DNA of 36,619 bases from Verrucomicrobiota bacterium (GTDB taxonomy: Bacteria; Verrucomicrobiota; Verrucomicrobiia; Chthoniobacterales; UBA10450), in contig QHNQ01000149.1 of NCBI GenBank assembly GCA_003218135.1, positions 1 to 36,619 on the forward strand, in the 5' to 3' direction. Of the stretch, positions 24,543-32,644 are shown in pieces. The notes under the pieces were generated by a model, which saw nothing but the letters and a program-made list of their open reading frames with translations, was not told the DNA's origin and made no database searches. The position numbers were made by a program, and so were the translations under genes. Each line of letters starts with the position of its first letter. The stretch's first letter is position 1.

Positions 24543-26027
24543 TCATGACGAAAACTCCACGGGATGATCTTCAATCGCGCGTCGCGCGACTTGGATATCA
24601 TCGAACGGGATCGTGTAGTCCCCGAACTCCTGGTAAGTTTCGTGCCCCTTACCGGCAATCAACACAATGTTGCGCGGTCGCGCGAGCGCAACAGCACGAT
24701 CGATTGCTTGGGTGCGATCGACGATTTTTTCATACCGATTCGAACGAAATCCCTTTTCGATCTCGCTAATAATGGCGTTTGGATCTTCCTTGCGGGGATT
24801 ATCAGAGGTGATGATGGAGTAGTCAGCAAGGCGATCTGCCATCTCGGCCATGAGCGGGCGCTTTTGCCGGTCGCGATCGCCGCCGCAGCCGAAAACCGCA
24901 ATCAAGCGCTGCGGCTCGAGCTCGCGCAAAGTCTTGAGAACGTTCCCCAGCGCATCGGGCGTGTGCGCATAATCCACAAAGACTTGGAATTGTCGTCTGG
25001 CGGGTACGAGTTCCAGCCGTCCCGGCACCTGTGGCGCCTTAGCGAGACTCAATACAGCATTTCGCAGGTTGATACCCAGAGCGTTGGCCGCAGCCAGCGC
25101 CGCTACAGAATTTCCCACATTAAACCGGCCAATTAATGGAAGGCGAACCAGGTAACTCTTGCCATGGGCGTCCAGCTGGTAGCACGTGCCGCTGAACTCG
25201 CCCCGATAGTTTGAAGCGCGAAAGTCTGCGCCCGTCCCCATTCCATAAGTCACAACTGCCACGCGTTTGTCGATTTTATCCAAGAGTTGGCGACCATAGC
25301 GGTCATCAATATTTACGATTGCAAAAGGTTTGCGCTTTCTTTTCTGAGTTGCGAGTGCTGTAAAGAGCTTCGCCTTGGCCTCGAAGTAGTTGTCCATTGT
25401 TCCGTGAAAATCTAGATGGTCCTGGGTAAGATTTGTAAAAACGGCGACATCCCATTCGAGGCCACGGGTGCGATCCTGCGCGAGCGCGTGCGAGGAAACT
25501 TCCATTGCCGCTGCTTTACAACCCGCGCTGGCGATCTGCGCCAGCAGCTCTTGTAGATCGAGCGATTCCGGCGTGGTGCGGATGGCTGGCAGAACGCGCT
25601 CACCAATTTCGTAACGAACCGTTCCAACTATTCCGCACCGCAGACCGGCATTTTCACAGATGTGCTTGATCAGAAATGTCGTCGTGGTCTTGCCGTTTGT
25701 GCCCGTCACTGCCGCCAGTTTTAATTTGCGCGCTGGATGCCCGTAGAGAGTCGCGGAGAAATCAGCAAGCGCGGTACGCGTGTTCTCAACAACCAGACAC
25801 GTGACGCGCGGATCTTTCTGCTCTCGTTCAGCAACAATCACCGATGCGCCTTTGTCGATGGCTTGACCGATGAATTGATGTCCGTCGGTCTTTTCGCCCC
25901 GTAACGCCACGAACATGGTGTGCCTTTGCACTCGCCGCGAGTCATACGCGATATTTTCCACCTGGCGATCAAGTGGGCCGATGACCTGGCGAACTGGAGT
26001 CGCGTCGAGAAAAGACTTGAGCTGCAT
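24543..26027 (-). CDS. murE: UDP-MurNAc-L-Ala-D-Glu--meso-DAP ligase
   Basis: Adds the third residue of the stem peptide in the cytosol. The 494 residues carry the ATP loop VTGTNGKTTTTF (108-118), a TTPES substrate motif, and the amino-acid-recognition motif D409-NPR, which marks meso-diaminopimelate ligases (lysine enzymes differ here). The organism therefore makes DAP-type peptidoglycan. Start ATG 26027 gives MQLKSFLDAT, with no better alternative. FtsI ends 58 bp upstream. Confidence 0.96.
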   Translation of the reverse strand: MQLKSFLDATPVRQVIGPLDRQVENIAYDSRRVQRHTMFVALRGEKTDGHQFIGQAIDKGASVIVAEREQKDPRVTCLVVENTRTALADFSATLYGHPARKLKLAAVTGTNGKTTTTFLIKHICENAGLRCGIVGTVRYEIGERVLPAIRTTPESLDLQELLAQIASAGCKAAAMEVSSHALAQDRTRGLEWDVAVFTNLTQDHLDFHGTMDNYFEAKAKLFTALATQKRKRKPFAIVNIDDRYGRQLLDKIDKRVAVVTYGMGTGADFRASNYRGEFSGTCYQLDAHGKSYLVRLPLIGRFNVGNSVAALAAANALGINLRNAVLSLAKAPQVPGRLELVPARRQFQVFVDYAHTPDALGNVLKTLRELEPQRLIAVFGCGGDRDRQKRPLMAEMADRLADYSIITSDNPRKEDPNAIISEIEKGFRSNRYEKIVDRTQAIDRAVALARPRNIVLIAGKGHETYQEFGDYTIPFDDIQVARRAIEDHPVEFSS

Positions 26028-26085
26028 AAGGCTTTAATACATCCACCACAGGACGGATTCGCTGCGGCGAGTTGGGGCGTGGCGT

Positions 26086-27903
26086 TCAATGGCGCGACGC
26101 ATTGGTTAAGGCGACTCGTTCCGCCGACGCAGTTTTGCGAACTCGCTCTGCCGGCGGCGGTTTTTCGACGCGCTGCAGGGGAATCGCTTTGCGAATCTCC
26201 TCATGCGGCTCAAGATCCAAATAGCGGGCGGCTTTCTCCGCCAGACGCGAAAAGATCGGCCCTGCGACAAGCCCACCGTAATTCAACTCCGGTTTGCTCG
26301 TATGTGCGTCATCGAGCACCACTAGACCGACAAATTCGGGATGGTCAGCGGGCAGATAGCCGGCGAAAGAAACGACATACTTTCCCTGTTCATATCCGCC
26401 TCGCGGATCAACCTTCTGCGCGGTTCCCGTTTTTCCAGCAATGGTAAAGCCAGGCACAGCGGCAGCGGCCGCGGTCCCACTATCGCTTACCACGCCGCGC
26501 AGCGCATCACCAATTTCTTTCGCGGTTTCAGACGAAACGACCTGGCGTAGCATGATCGGGGAAAACGAACTGATCGTCTTGCCTTCCGCTGTCGTAATCG
26601 ATTTCACGATGCGTGGCATGATTAGTTTGCCGCCGTTGGCGATCGTCGCCATTGCGACGGTCATTTGCAACGGAGTCACCCCGATCTCGTGTCCCATCGG
26701 AATACGAGTGATGGAGATTTTGCTCCAGGATTGCGGAGGCCGAATGAGCCCGTTAATCTCGCCGGGCAATTCAATTCCTGTGCGCTCGCCAAATCCGAAG
26801 CGTCGAATGTACTCGTAAAATTTTTGTTCGCCGACAATGAGTGCGAGTTTGGCCGCTCCGATGTTGCTCGATTTGATAAGAATGTCGCGCACACTCAGAT
26901 ACGAAAACGCGCGATGATCGTGCAGCGCGGCGCCGCCGAAATTCCAAAGACCGTTCTCACAAAAAATCGACGAATCGGGTCGCAGCTTGCGTTCATTAAG
27001 AGCAGCGGCGGCGGCGACGATCTTGAAGGTTGAGCCCGGTTCCATCATGTCGATGATGGCCCGGTTTTTCATTTGCTCAGGCTTGGCCTCCGAGCGGAGG
27101 TTTAGATCAAAGTGCGGCCGATTGGCCATCGCCAGGATTTCTCCTGTCTGGGGCCGCATGAGAATAATGGTGGCTTTTTGAGGCGAATATTGCTGCATTG
27201 CCGCGTCGATTTCGTTTTCGACAATGTTCTGCAAACCAAGATCGACCGTCAGATGGACTTGGTAGCCGTCGCGCGGAGGCCGTTCCTGCCCGCGATAAGG
27301 CACGATCTCCTGGCCCGCGCGATTGTGTTCGATGAAACGATATCCGTCCTGCCCATGAAGATACTGCTCCATCGAGGCTTCCACGCCTTGGATACCGTGA
27401 TGGTCAAAGTCGGTAAATCCAATGACGTGACAAAGCATCGATCCGTTTGGGTAAATGCGCGTGGAATCATGTTCGAAATAAATTCCGCGGAGATTCCCGG
27501 AACGAAGTTTTTCACGCAGCGCGCTTGCTGCGTGGCCAGACACTCCACGCTTAATTACGATGTAGCGGCGTCCGCTGTTTAATTTTTCTGTAAGCTGCGC
27601 GGGCGGAATACCAAGCTCGTTGTGTAGGAGAGCAATGACCGCTTCCCAGTTGTTGAGATGGCTGGCGTCGGCCACTATCGTTTCTACTGGGATGTTGTGC
27701 GCGAGAACTTCCTGATTGGCGTCGAGAATCACGCCGCGCTCTGCGTAAATGATTTGCTTGTAAACGTGCTTTTCAGCGGCAAGACCGGCGTATTCGTCGT
27801 GCTTTATCGCCTGCAGATAAATCAGACGAAATGAAAAGATGCTGAAGAGTGCGATAAAAGCAGCGCAAACCAACACGCAACGGTTACGGCTGTTTGGATT
27901 CAT
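26086..27903 (-). CDS. ftsI: Septal transpeptidase FtsI (PBP3)
   Basis: A bitopic class-B penicillin-binding protein cross-linking septal peptidoglycan in the periplasm. It has one transmembrane segment (about 9-31), a pedestal domain beginning AERGVILDANQEVLA, and a transpeptidase domain with the catalytic EPGSTFK (Ser291, Lys294), the SSN triad (345-347) and KTG (491-493). The 605 residues fit the family. The C-terminal 40 residues are a Lys/Arg/Pro-rich tail without family similarity. No PASTA domain is present, which favours FtsI over the sporulation-type SpoVD. Its ATG overlaps the ftsL stop by 4 bp. Confidence 0.95.
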   Translation of the reverse strand: MNPNSRNRCVLVCAAFIALFSIFSFRLIYLQAIKHDEYAGLAAEKHVYKQIIYAERGVILDANQEVLAHNIPVETIVADASHLNNWEAVIALLHNELGIPPAQLTEKLNSGRRYIVIKRGVSGHAASALREKLRSGNLRGIYFEHDSTRIYPNGSMLCHVIGFTDFDHHGIQGVEASMEQYLHGQDGYRFIEHNRAGQEIVPYRGQERPPRDGYQVHLTVDLGLQNIVENEIDAAMQQYSPQKATIILMRPQTGEILAMANRPHFDLNLRSEAKPEQMKNRAIIDMMEPGSTFKIVAAAAALNERKLRPDSSIFCENGLWNFGGAALHDHRAFSYLSVRDILIKSSNIGAAKLALIVGEQKFYEYIRRFGFGERTGIELPGEINGLIRPPQSWSKISITRIPMGHEIGVTPLQMTVAMATIANGGKLIMPRIVKSITTAEGKTISSFSPIMLRQVVSSETAKEIGDALRGVVSDSGTAAAAAVPGFTIAGKTGTAQKVDPRGGYEQGKYVVSFAGYLPADHPEFVGLVVLDDAHTSKPELNYGGLVAGPIFSRLAEKAARYLDLEPHEEIRKAIPLQRVEKPPPAERVRKTASAERVALTNASRH

Positions 27904-28268
27904 CTTGCAGCTGACGGGTTGATTACGGGCTGGATCTCATCTTCATCGGCTGATCGGGGAGGAATCGTTAGGCGCACTATGTTTGCCTCAGAAATAGGGA
28001 TCATTTTCAGGTAGCCTTCTTTTAGGCGGCGTTGCAGCGCCGAGCGTGACGTGAAAGCCGCGATCTGCGCGCTGGCTATGTCGTTTTGAGTGCGCAGGCT
28101 GACAAGCTCGCTCTCGATTGCCTTTCTGCGCTCGCCGAGATGATAGAGTTGCAGTGTTAAATAGACGTAGCCCAATCCCGCCAATGCCAAAAATGCAGTC
28201 ATCACAATCCAGCGCGCCAGCGATGCCGCATTGACCTCGTTACACTTTTGTCGACGCGAGCGGTTCAT
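27900..28268 (-). CDS. ftsL: FtsL-like divisome protein
   Basis: A 122-residue bitopic protein with a basic N-terminus, a transmembrane segment (about 18-40), then a predicted coiled coil (about 45-85: long, charged, few prolines). This is the topology of FtsL, which forms the FtsQLB complex that activates FtsWI. Sequence conservation in FtsL is weak, so identity rests on topology and on its place between rsmH and ftsI, with 4-bp overlaps on both sides. Confidence 0.85.
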   Translation of the reverse strand: MNRSRRQKCNEVNAASLARWIVMTAFLALAGLGYVYLTLQLYHLGERRKAIESELVSLRTQNDIASAQIAAFTSRSALQRRLKEGYLKMIPISEANIVRLTIPPRSADEDEIQPVINPSAAR

Positions 28269-29284
28269 TTGATCTTCTCCGCAACGCGCAGCTTTGCGCT
28301 ACGCGAGCGCGGATTTGCGCGCTGTTCGTCATCAGACGGCTCCGTCGGTTTCGGCGTCACCAATTTGAGGTCGTAATCGGGGTTGTGCTGTGGTGCCGGC
28401 CATTCCGGCTTGTCGAGCCATTCCCGGGCGTGATCGCGGAAAAAATTCTTTACGATGCGATCCTCCAACGAGTGAAAACTGATCACGGCGATGCGGGCGC
28501 CGGGCGCCAGGCGTGCGACTAAAACGCGTAACCCTTGTTCAAGCGCGCCAAGCTCATCATTTACTTCCATCCGCAGCGCTTGAAAAACCTGGGTGGCTGG
28601 ATGCTGGCGGCCGTGTCGTCCGATTAACTTCTCGATCGCTCGTGCCAGCGGCAGAGTTTCGCGAAACGGCGAAGTCTTGCGCATTTTGACGATCAAGCTC
28701 GCAATCCTGCGCGCGGCCGGTTCCTCACCCAGTTCACGAAAGAGCTGAGTCAACTGCTCTTCACTGTACTGGTTTACGATGGTGGCAGCAGTGAGGCTTG
28801 TCGTCGGATCCATCCGCATGTCGAGGGGGCCGTTTCGCACAAAGCTGAAACCGCGCGCGGCATTTTCGAGTTGGCGCGAAGAAACACCAAGATCAAGGAG
28901 GATGCCGCCGACCGTGCGAATGCCGAGTTCATCGAGAACACAGCCTGCGTGCCTGAAATTTGCTTGCCGCACAATGACGCGGCGACCGAAATGTGCCAGC
29001 TGTTCGGTGACGTGCTGGACTGCGTCAGGGTCCTGATCAAGAGCCAGAACGTCAGCGCCGCTTTCCAATAGCGCTTCGGTGTGGCCACCACCGCCACATG
29101 TTGCATCTACAATGAGCGAACCCGATTTTGGTTTAAGTAACCTCAGCACTTCCGGCTGCAAAACTGGACGGTGATACACCGGATCTTCTGTCGAATCCGC
29201 CTCATCATCGGCAGCTCGCGCGTTAAGTGCGAGCCAGGCGGGCGGCTCGCACCACACTGCGCTGATGACGTTTTGACTGAACAT
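28265..29284 (-). CDS. rsmH: 16S rRNA (cytosine-1402-N4)-methyltransferase
   Basis: A SAM-dependent methyltransferase acting on C1402 of 16S rRNA (formerly MraW). The core starts at YHRPVLQPEVLRLL. Motif I, VDATCGGGGHTEALLE, binds SAM. GILLDLGVSSRQL and ISFHSLEDRIVKNFF are family signatures. The ATG at 29284, four bases past the mraZ stop, gives 339 residues. An in-frame ATG at 29314 inside mraZ would add ten residues. Neither has a clear Shine-Dalgarno site, so coupling to mraZ translation is likely. The C-terminal basic tail RANPRSRSAKLRVAEKIK is typical. Confidence 0.93.
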   Translation of the reverse strand: MFSQNVISAVWCEPPAWLALNARAADDEADSTEDPVYHRPVLQPEVLRLLKPKSGSLIVDATCGGGGHTEALLESGADVLALDQDPDAVQHVTEQLAHFGRRVIVRQANFRHAGCVLDELGIRTVGGILLDLGVSSRQLENAARGFSFVRNGPLDMRMDPTTSLTAATIVNQYSEEQLTQLFRELGEEPAARRIASLIVKMRKTSPFRETLPLARAIEKLIGRHGRQHPATQVFQALRMEVNDELGALEQGLRVLVARLAPGARIAVISFHSLEDRIVKNFFRDHAREWLDKPEWPAPQHNPDYDLKLVTPKPTEPSDDEQRANPRSRSAKLRVAEKIK

Positions 29285-29288
29285 CGAT

Positions 29289-29744
29289 TTATAAACCAAT
29301 TGCACTTGCGACATGCTGATAAGTGGGCGTTTGCTCCTCATGCGCCCGTTTCCAGCGTTGCAAATTCCAAATCTCGAAACGGCCCTGGCCACCTACAAGA
29401 GCCACTTCGCCTTTTAAACCAAGCTTTCGGCAAAGCTCTTCCGGCAATACGAGCCGACCTTGCCGGTCCGCGCCTGCATGCTGAGCGCGGGAATGCAGTT
29501 GGCGCAGGAAAATGCGGCGATCACGCGCGGAAACTGTTTGATTTGCTTCCGTAGCCGAACTCGTTTTCCCAAACTCTGTCGGCGACATAACGATGAGAAA
29601 TTGATGAGTCGCCTCAGGCAAAAGGATGAAATCTTCAGGGCGACCGCGTCGCCAGCGAGAAGGAATAGTGATCCGATTTTTATTGTCGATCGAATGCCGG
29701 AACTCTCCGGCATACAAACGTTCGGGTTGGGAATCGGGGTCCAT
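29289..29744 (-). CDS. mraZ: Transcriptional regulator MraZ
   Basis: The first gene of the cluster: a 151-residue protein with two tandem AbrB/SpoVT-like beta domains. The first begins GEFRHSIDNKNRITIPSRWR and the second ADRQGRLVLPEELCRKLGL, each with the D-x-x-x-R-hydrophobic DNA-binding signature. MraZ forms a ring and binds TGG-type repeats in its own promoter, as shown in E. coli and Mycoplasma. The matching repeats lie at 29761-29800, 17 bp before the start. It probably autoregulates the whole dcw transcript. Confidence 0.95.
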   Translation of the reverse strand: MDPDSQPERLYAGEFRHSIDNKNRITIPSRWRRGRPEDFILLPEATHQFLIVMSPTEFGKTSSATEANQTVSARDRRIFLRQLHSRAQHAGADRQGRLVLPEELCRKLGLKGEVALVGGQGRFEIWNLQRWKRAHEEQTPTYQHVASAIGL

Positions 29745-29760
29745 TGATCAGGTGGAGCAA

Positions 29761-29800
29761 TCGTCCATTTTACTCCACTTGACACCACTTTTAACCACCT
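29761..29800 (-). promoter_or_regulatory. Predicted MraZ operator: four 10-bp TGG boxes
   Basis: Read on the coding (minus) strand, the 40 bp divide exactly into AGGTGGTTAA, AAGTGGTGTC, AAGTGGAGTA and AAATGGACGA. TGG recurs at the same place in each 10-bp unit, one helical turn apart, so all boxes face the same side of the DNA. MraZ operators in other bacteria are 3-4 TGG-containing repeats with the same period. The boxes lie 17-56 bp upstream of the mraZ ATG. Confidence 0.85.
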
Positions 29801-29817
29801 TAACAACAGGCGGTCAA
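29789..29817 (-). promoter_or_regulatory. Possible sigma70-type promoter of the dcw cluster
   Basis: On the minus strand, TTGACC (29817-29812) and TTAAAA (29794-29789) are separated by 17 bp. The -35 match is good, the -10 weak. An alternative -10, TAAAAT, lies about 20 bp further on within the MraZ boxes. Either way the promoter overlaps the TGG repeats, as expected for repression by MraZ. Confidence 0.45.
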
Positions 29818-29873
29818 TAAAAATTTTCAGCTTTATTGCACCCAGCCGCCTTCACCGTAAGATCCTCCACGTC

Positions 29874-30389
29874 ATGAAACTTGTCCGCCTCAGGCTGGCG
29901 CTTCTGTGCACGCTTCTCTGCGGCGGCGCCGCCATCGGATTCACCCAGTCTCCAGAGCAAAGTGGCACCGATGCTGTACGTGTGACCGTATCGATGCACC
30001 CTGATGGCTCACGCACCGTTTACAATTTCGACAATGCACAGCACAAGGCTGTGGCGACGACCACCGGCCCAGATGGCAAAACCCGCGAAACCATTCGTTA
30101 TGAACTCGACAACGCTGGCCATTTTTCCAGCGCCGAAATTTCCGGGCCTGATGGGCGGCTTAGGCTCAGGAGTCGCTACAAGTACGACGATATGGGTCGC
30201 ATACTCGAAGAAACCCAAAGTGCGCAAGACGGCACTCTTCTCCATAGAATCGTTTACAGTTATGATTCGTCCGGCAAGCAGACTGGTTATTCCATTTTCG
30301 ATGCATCCGGAAAATTGGTCGAACGCACGGGCGCGGCGAGCACTCGTCCGTCTCCGTCGCCGAAACCGCGCGAGAAAGCTCGGCGATAA
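29874..30389 (+). CDS. Small secreted protein with YD/RHS-like repeats
   Basis: A 171-residue protein with a signal peptide (MKLVRLRLALLCTLLCGGAA to about residue 24). The mature part has short beta-rich units of the form Y-x-Y-D-x-x-G-R/K-x (YKYDDMGRILEE, YSYDSSGKQTGY) plus repeated GPDGKTR/GPDGRLR turns, which resemble isolated RHS/YD repeats. Full RHS proteins are far longer, so this is not a toxin by what is visible. A Pro/Ser/Lys-rich tail ends it. It is divergent from mraZ across 129 bp that holds the dcw promoter. Function unknown. Confidence 0.7.
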   Translation: MKLVRLRLALLCTLLCGGAAIGFTQSPEQSGTDAVRVTVSMHPDGSRTVYNFDNAQHKAVATTTGPDGKTRETIRYELDNAGHFSSAEISGPDGRLRLRSRYKYDDMGRILEETQSAQDGTLLHRIVYSYDSSGKQTGYSIFDASGKLVERTGAASTRPSPSPKPREKARR

Positions 30390-30500
30390 CTTCTCCGGTT
30401 GAGAGCGAACGAAAAAGTTCATCGTTGCTACTGATGGGCCACGAAATCTCATTCGCTTGTTGGCTTGCCACATTGGGGAAAGAGCGTTACAAAAACGGGC

Positions 30501-31175
30501 GTGATTGATTACATCCAAAAGGGCGGATTGTTGATGTGGCCAATCCTCGGTTGCAGTATCATCTCGATTGCTGTTTTCGCGGAACGCCTCTTTTACTTGC
30601 ACCGCGCTACAATTCATGTGGGCGAGTTCTTGAAGGGATTATCGAATCTTATCCGTCGTCGCAATTTCGCTGAGGCGCTCCACGAATCGGCTGGGACACC
30701 CGGCCCTGTGGCACGGGTAATTCACGCCGCGATCATCCGGCACGACGCGCCCCGGGCTGAGTTGCGCGATATCGCGCAAGAAGCCGCCCAGCTTGAGGTA
30801 CCAAAGCTCGAGCGGTTTCTTCCCGTACTTGCTACGATCGCGTTCCTGACACCGTTGCTCGGGTTGCTTGGGACTGTAACAGGAATGATCGACGCCTTCG
30901 GGACAATCGCTTCAAGTGGAGGTTATGCGACAGTAACTGAACTTTCCGGCGGTGTTTATAAGAGCTTATTGACCACCGCAGCAGGTCTGGTCGTAGCGAC
31001 TCCCACTTTTGTTGCCTATAGTTATCTATCTTCGCGCGTGAATACGATGCTTCATGATATGGAACGTGCCGGGATTGAGATCGTGCACATGTTAACTGAG
31101 AGTCGCCCCATCGGTGGCATCATCAGCTTCCAACCTGAAGAGGCCATTCGATCGGAAGCGCAGTTTGATTCCTAG
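30501..31175 (+). CDS. ExbB/TolQ-type proton channel subunit
   Basis: A 224-residue inner-membrane protein of the MotA/TolQ/ExbB family with three membrane segments. The first is near the start (LMWPILGCSIISIAVFAERL). Then comes a cytosolic region, then TM2 (FLTPLLGLLGTVTGMIDAF) and TM3 (SLLTTAAGLVVATPTFVAY), whose Thr residues line the proton path in the family. It starts at GTG 30501; an in-frame TTG at 30465 would add 12 residues. It uses the proton gradient with the ExbD-like protein encoded 39 bp downstream. Confidence 0.9.
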   Translation: MIDYIQKGGLLMWPILGCSIISIAVFAERLFYLHRATIHVGEFLKGLSNLIRRRNFAEALHESAGTPGPVARVIHAAIIRHDAPRAELRDIAQEAAQLEVPKLERFLPVLATIAFLTPLLGLLGTVTGMIDAFGTIASSGGYATVTELSGGVYKSLLTTAAGLVVATPTFVAYSYLSSRVNTMLHDMERAGIEIVHMLTESRPIGGIISFQPEEAIRSEAQFDS

Positions 31176-31214
31176 ACAGGCGATTCCACTAAATCGACAA
31201 ACCTGCAGCGCCTC

Positions 31215-31619
31215 ATGAAGCTTAGCCGCACGATAAATTTTAATTTCGGCTGGCTTGTGCTCGTGACGCTGGTGGATCTGGCATTCCTGCTCGTTTTCTT
31301 TCTGTTATTGAGTTCGAATTTTATTCTGCAACAAGGCATCTCGATTTCGATGCCCTTCTCGCGCTTTACACTCGGTCCCCTGGCTAACCGGCAAATCATT
31401 AGCATCACGGGCGGCGCAGTTCCGGCCATTTATTTCCGAGACCAGAGAGTCACCATGGAACAACTCGGGCCATTACTGGATGCAGCCAAGCGCAACGACC
31501 AATCAATTATTATCAAGGCCGATCGTTCAACTTCCTACGAAACGGTTGCCGAAGTAGCAAACGCTGCGCTTGAACACGGCGTCACTGCAGTTGCGCTGGC
31601 TGCGACTCCGCTTCGATGA
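31215..31619 (+). CDS. ExbD/TolR-type protein
   Basis: A 134-residue bitopic protein with one N-terminal membrane segment (about 13-34) and a periplasmic domain. The family's proton-carrying Asp is visible as Asp21 in VTLVDLAFLLVFF. The periplasmic SIIIKADRSTSYETVAEVANAA segment matches ExbD/TolR, where that helix follows the strand with the conserved Asp. The stop overlaps the next gene's ATG (31616-31619), so the two are translationally coupled. Confidence 0.9.
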   Translation: MKLSRTINFNFGWLVLVTLVDLAFLLVFFLLLSSNFILQQGISISMPFSRFTLGPLANRQIISITGGAVPAIYFRDQRVTMEQLGPLLDAAKRNDQSIIIKADRSTSYETVAEVANAALEHGVTAVALAATPLR

Positions 31620-32407
31620 ACAGCCTCACCCTCGACAGCGTCACTGAAACACTTCTTTTTGACTGGGATTCGCCGCGGGGTCGCAAGGTAGCGATTACAA
31701 TTTTTTTGGCGCTTTCGTTCGTTGGGCACGCGCTCTGTTTTTACATTTTTCAAATTGTTTATCCGCCAACGGTCGCGCTTCTGCCGCCGCCGGCGCGTGT
31801 CTCATTGATAACCCCTGATTCCGAAGAAGGTCGAACACTGCTTCGCTGGATTGATGCGGAAGATCCTGCGCTTGCCTTCACAACTCGTCGTCCGCCGGAT
31901 GCAACGCTCCGGTCCCTGCCAAAGACTGAGCATGTGCCATCGTATTTGTCCATAGAACTGACTTTGAAGGATGTTCCATCTTTGCAACGCGACCTACGCA
32001 TCCCAAGTTGCAATCCGCCTGGCGTGGTACGAATTGTTCGTCAGCAATCCGCCTCCCCGACACGCGTTGTGGCAACATCCGTTTCGTTCTCGAACGAGTT
32101 TGTGGTTTTTGGCGCTCCGACCCTTCCGGAGCTGAATTTCGCCTCGAATGAAGGGACGCCTCAGACAGTCCGCTTTTGGGTGGCCGTTAACAAGCTTGGA
32201 GAAATTCGATATTGTTTACCGCTTAACTCGTCAGGTGACACGGCATTGGACGAACAAGCCCGGTCGTATTTGGTGCGGTGCCGGTTCCCCCAAAACATTG
32301 CAAACGCTGGCAAACCCGATTCGTTTCTGGCTTGGGGAACCGCAACAATTCAGTGGGGCAGTGATATCGCGCGGCCGCAGTCGCCATCAGGAGGTGTTAA
32401 GCCGTGA
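31616..32407 (+). CDS. TonB-like energy transducer
   Basis: A 263-residue protein with one N-terminal membrane segment (about 25-47) carrying Ser34-x3-His38 (SFVGHALCFY). The same Ser-x3-His spacing in TonB is needed for coupling to ExbBD. The C-terminus (about 190-245) fits the TonB_C fold, with GEIRYCLPLNSSGDTALDE then a C-R-F-P strand. The long Pro-Lys linker of classical TonB is missing; the middle is Pro-rich but short. It probably passes energy to an outer-membrane partner not encoded here. The GTG start of the next gene overlaps its stop. Confidence 0.75.
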   Translation: MNSLTLDSVTETLLFDWDSPRGRKVAITIFLALSFVGHALCFYIFQIVYPPTVALLPPPARVSLITPDSEEGRTLLRWIDAEDPALAFTTRRPPDATLRSLPKTEHVPSYLSIELTLKDVPSLQRDLRIPSCNPPGVVRIVRQQSASPTRVVATSVSFSNEFVVFGAPTLPELNFASNEGTPQTVRFWVAVNKLGEIRYCLPLNSSGDTALDEQARSYLVRCRFPQNIANAGKPDSFLAWGTATIQWGSDIARPQSPSGGVKP

Positions 32408-32643
32408 TTCGCGTCAGTCTTGCTACTTTGGTAACGATTTATCTGCTGCTTTTTCTTGCAGCAGTTTTCCTCTTCTGGATAGTTGGAGAATGGAATCGCC
32501 GGCGACGCGAGCAGCGGGCTTTGCAGCACCGGTTGCGTTGCGCGATTTGCGCGTTCGAATTTGAGGATCGAACGGACGCGCTGCTTCCCCGGTGTCCGCA
32601 CTGCGGAAGTCTGAACGAACGATTTAGGATGGAGCGAATTTAA
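32404..32643 (+). CDS. Small membrane-anchored zinc-ribbon protein
   Basis: A 79-residue protein from GTG 32404 (GTGA overlap with the preceding stop). A single membrane segment (about 5-27) is followed by a basic stretch and a treble-clef/zinc-ribbon pattern: C46-x2-C49, then C64-x2-C67 (CAIC and CPHC). Four cysteines in this layout normally bind one zinc. The protein resembles the hydrolase-lacking zinc-ribbon family often found near transport or regulatory genes. Function unknown. It ends 1 bp before guaB3. Confidence 0.75.
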   Translation: MIRVSLATLVTIYLLLFLAAVFLFWIVGEWNRRRREQRALQHRLRCAICAFEFEDRTDALLPRCPHCGSLNERFRMERI

Positions 32644-32644
32644 T

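Noticed and set aside
24500-24658. N-terminal extension of murF into murE
   Set aside because: The added residues do not resemble MurF and overlap murE. The ATG at 24499 starts a standard MurF N-terminus.
29761-29800. CRISPR-like short repeats
   Set aside because: The 10-bp units have no spacers and match an MraZ operator. No CRISPR array or cas gene is seen in the window.
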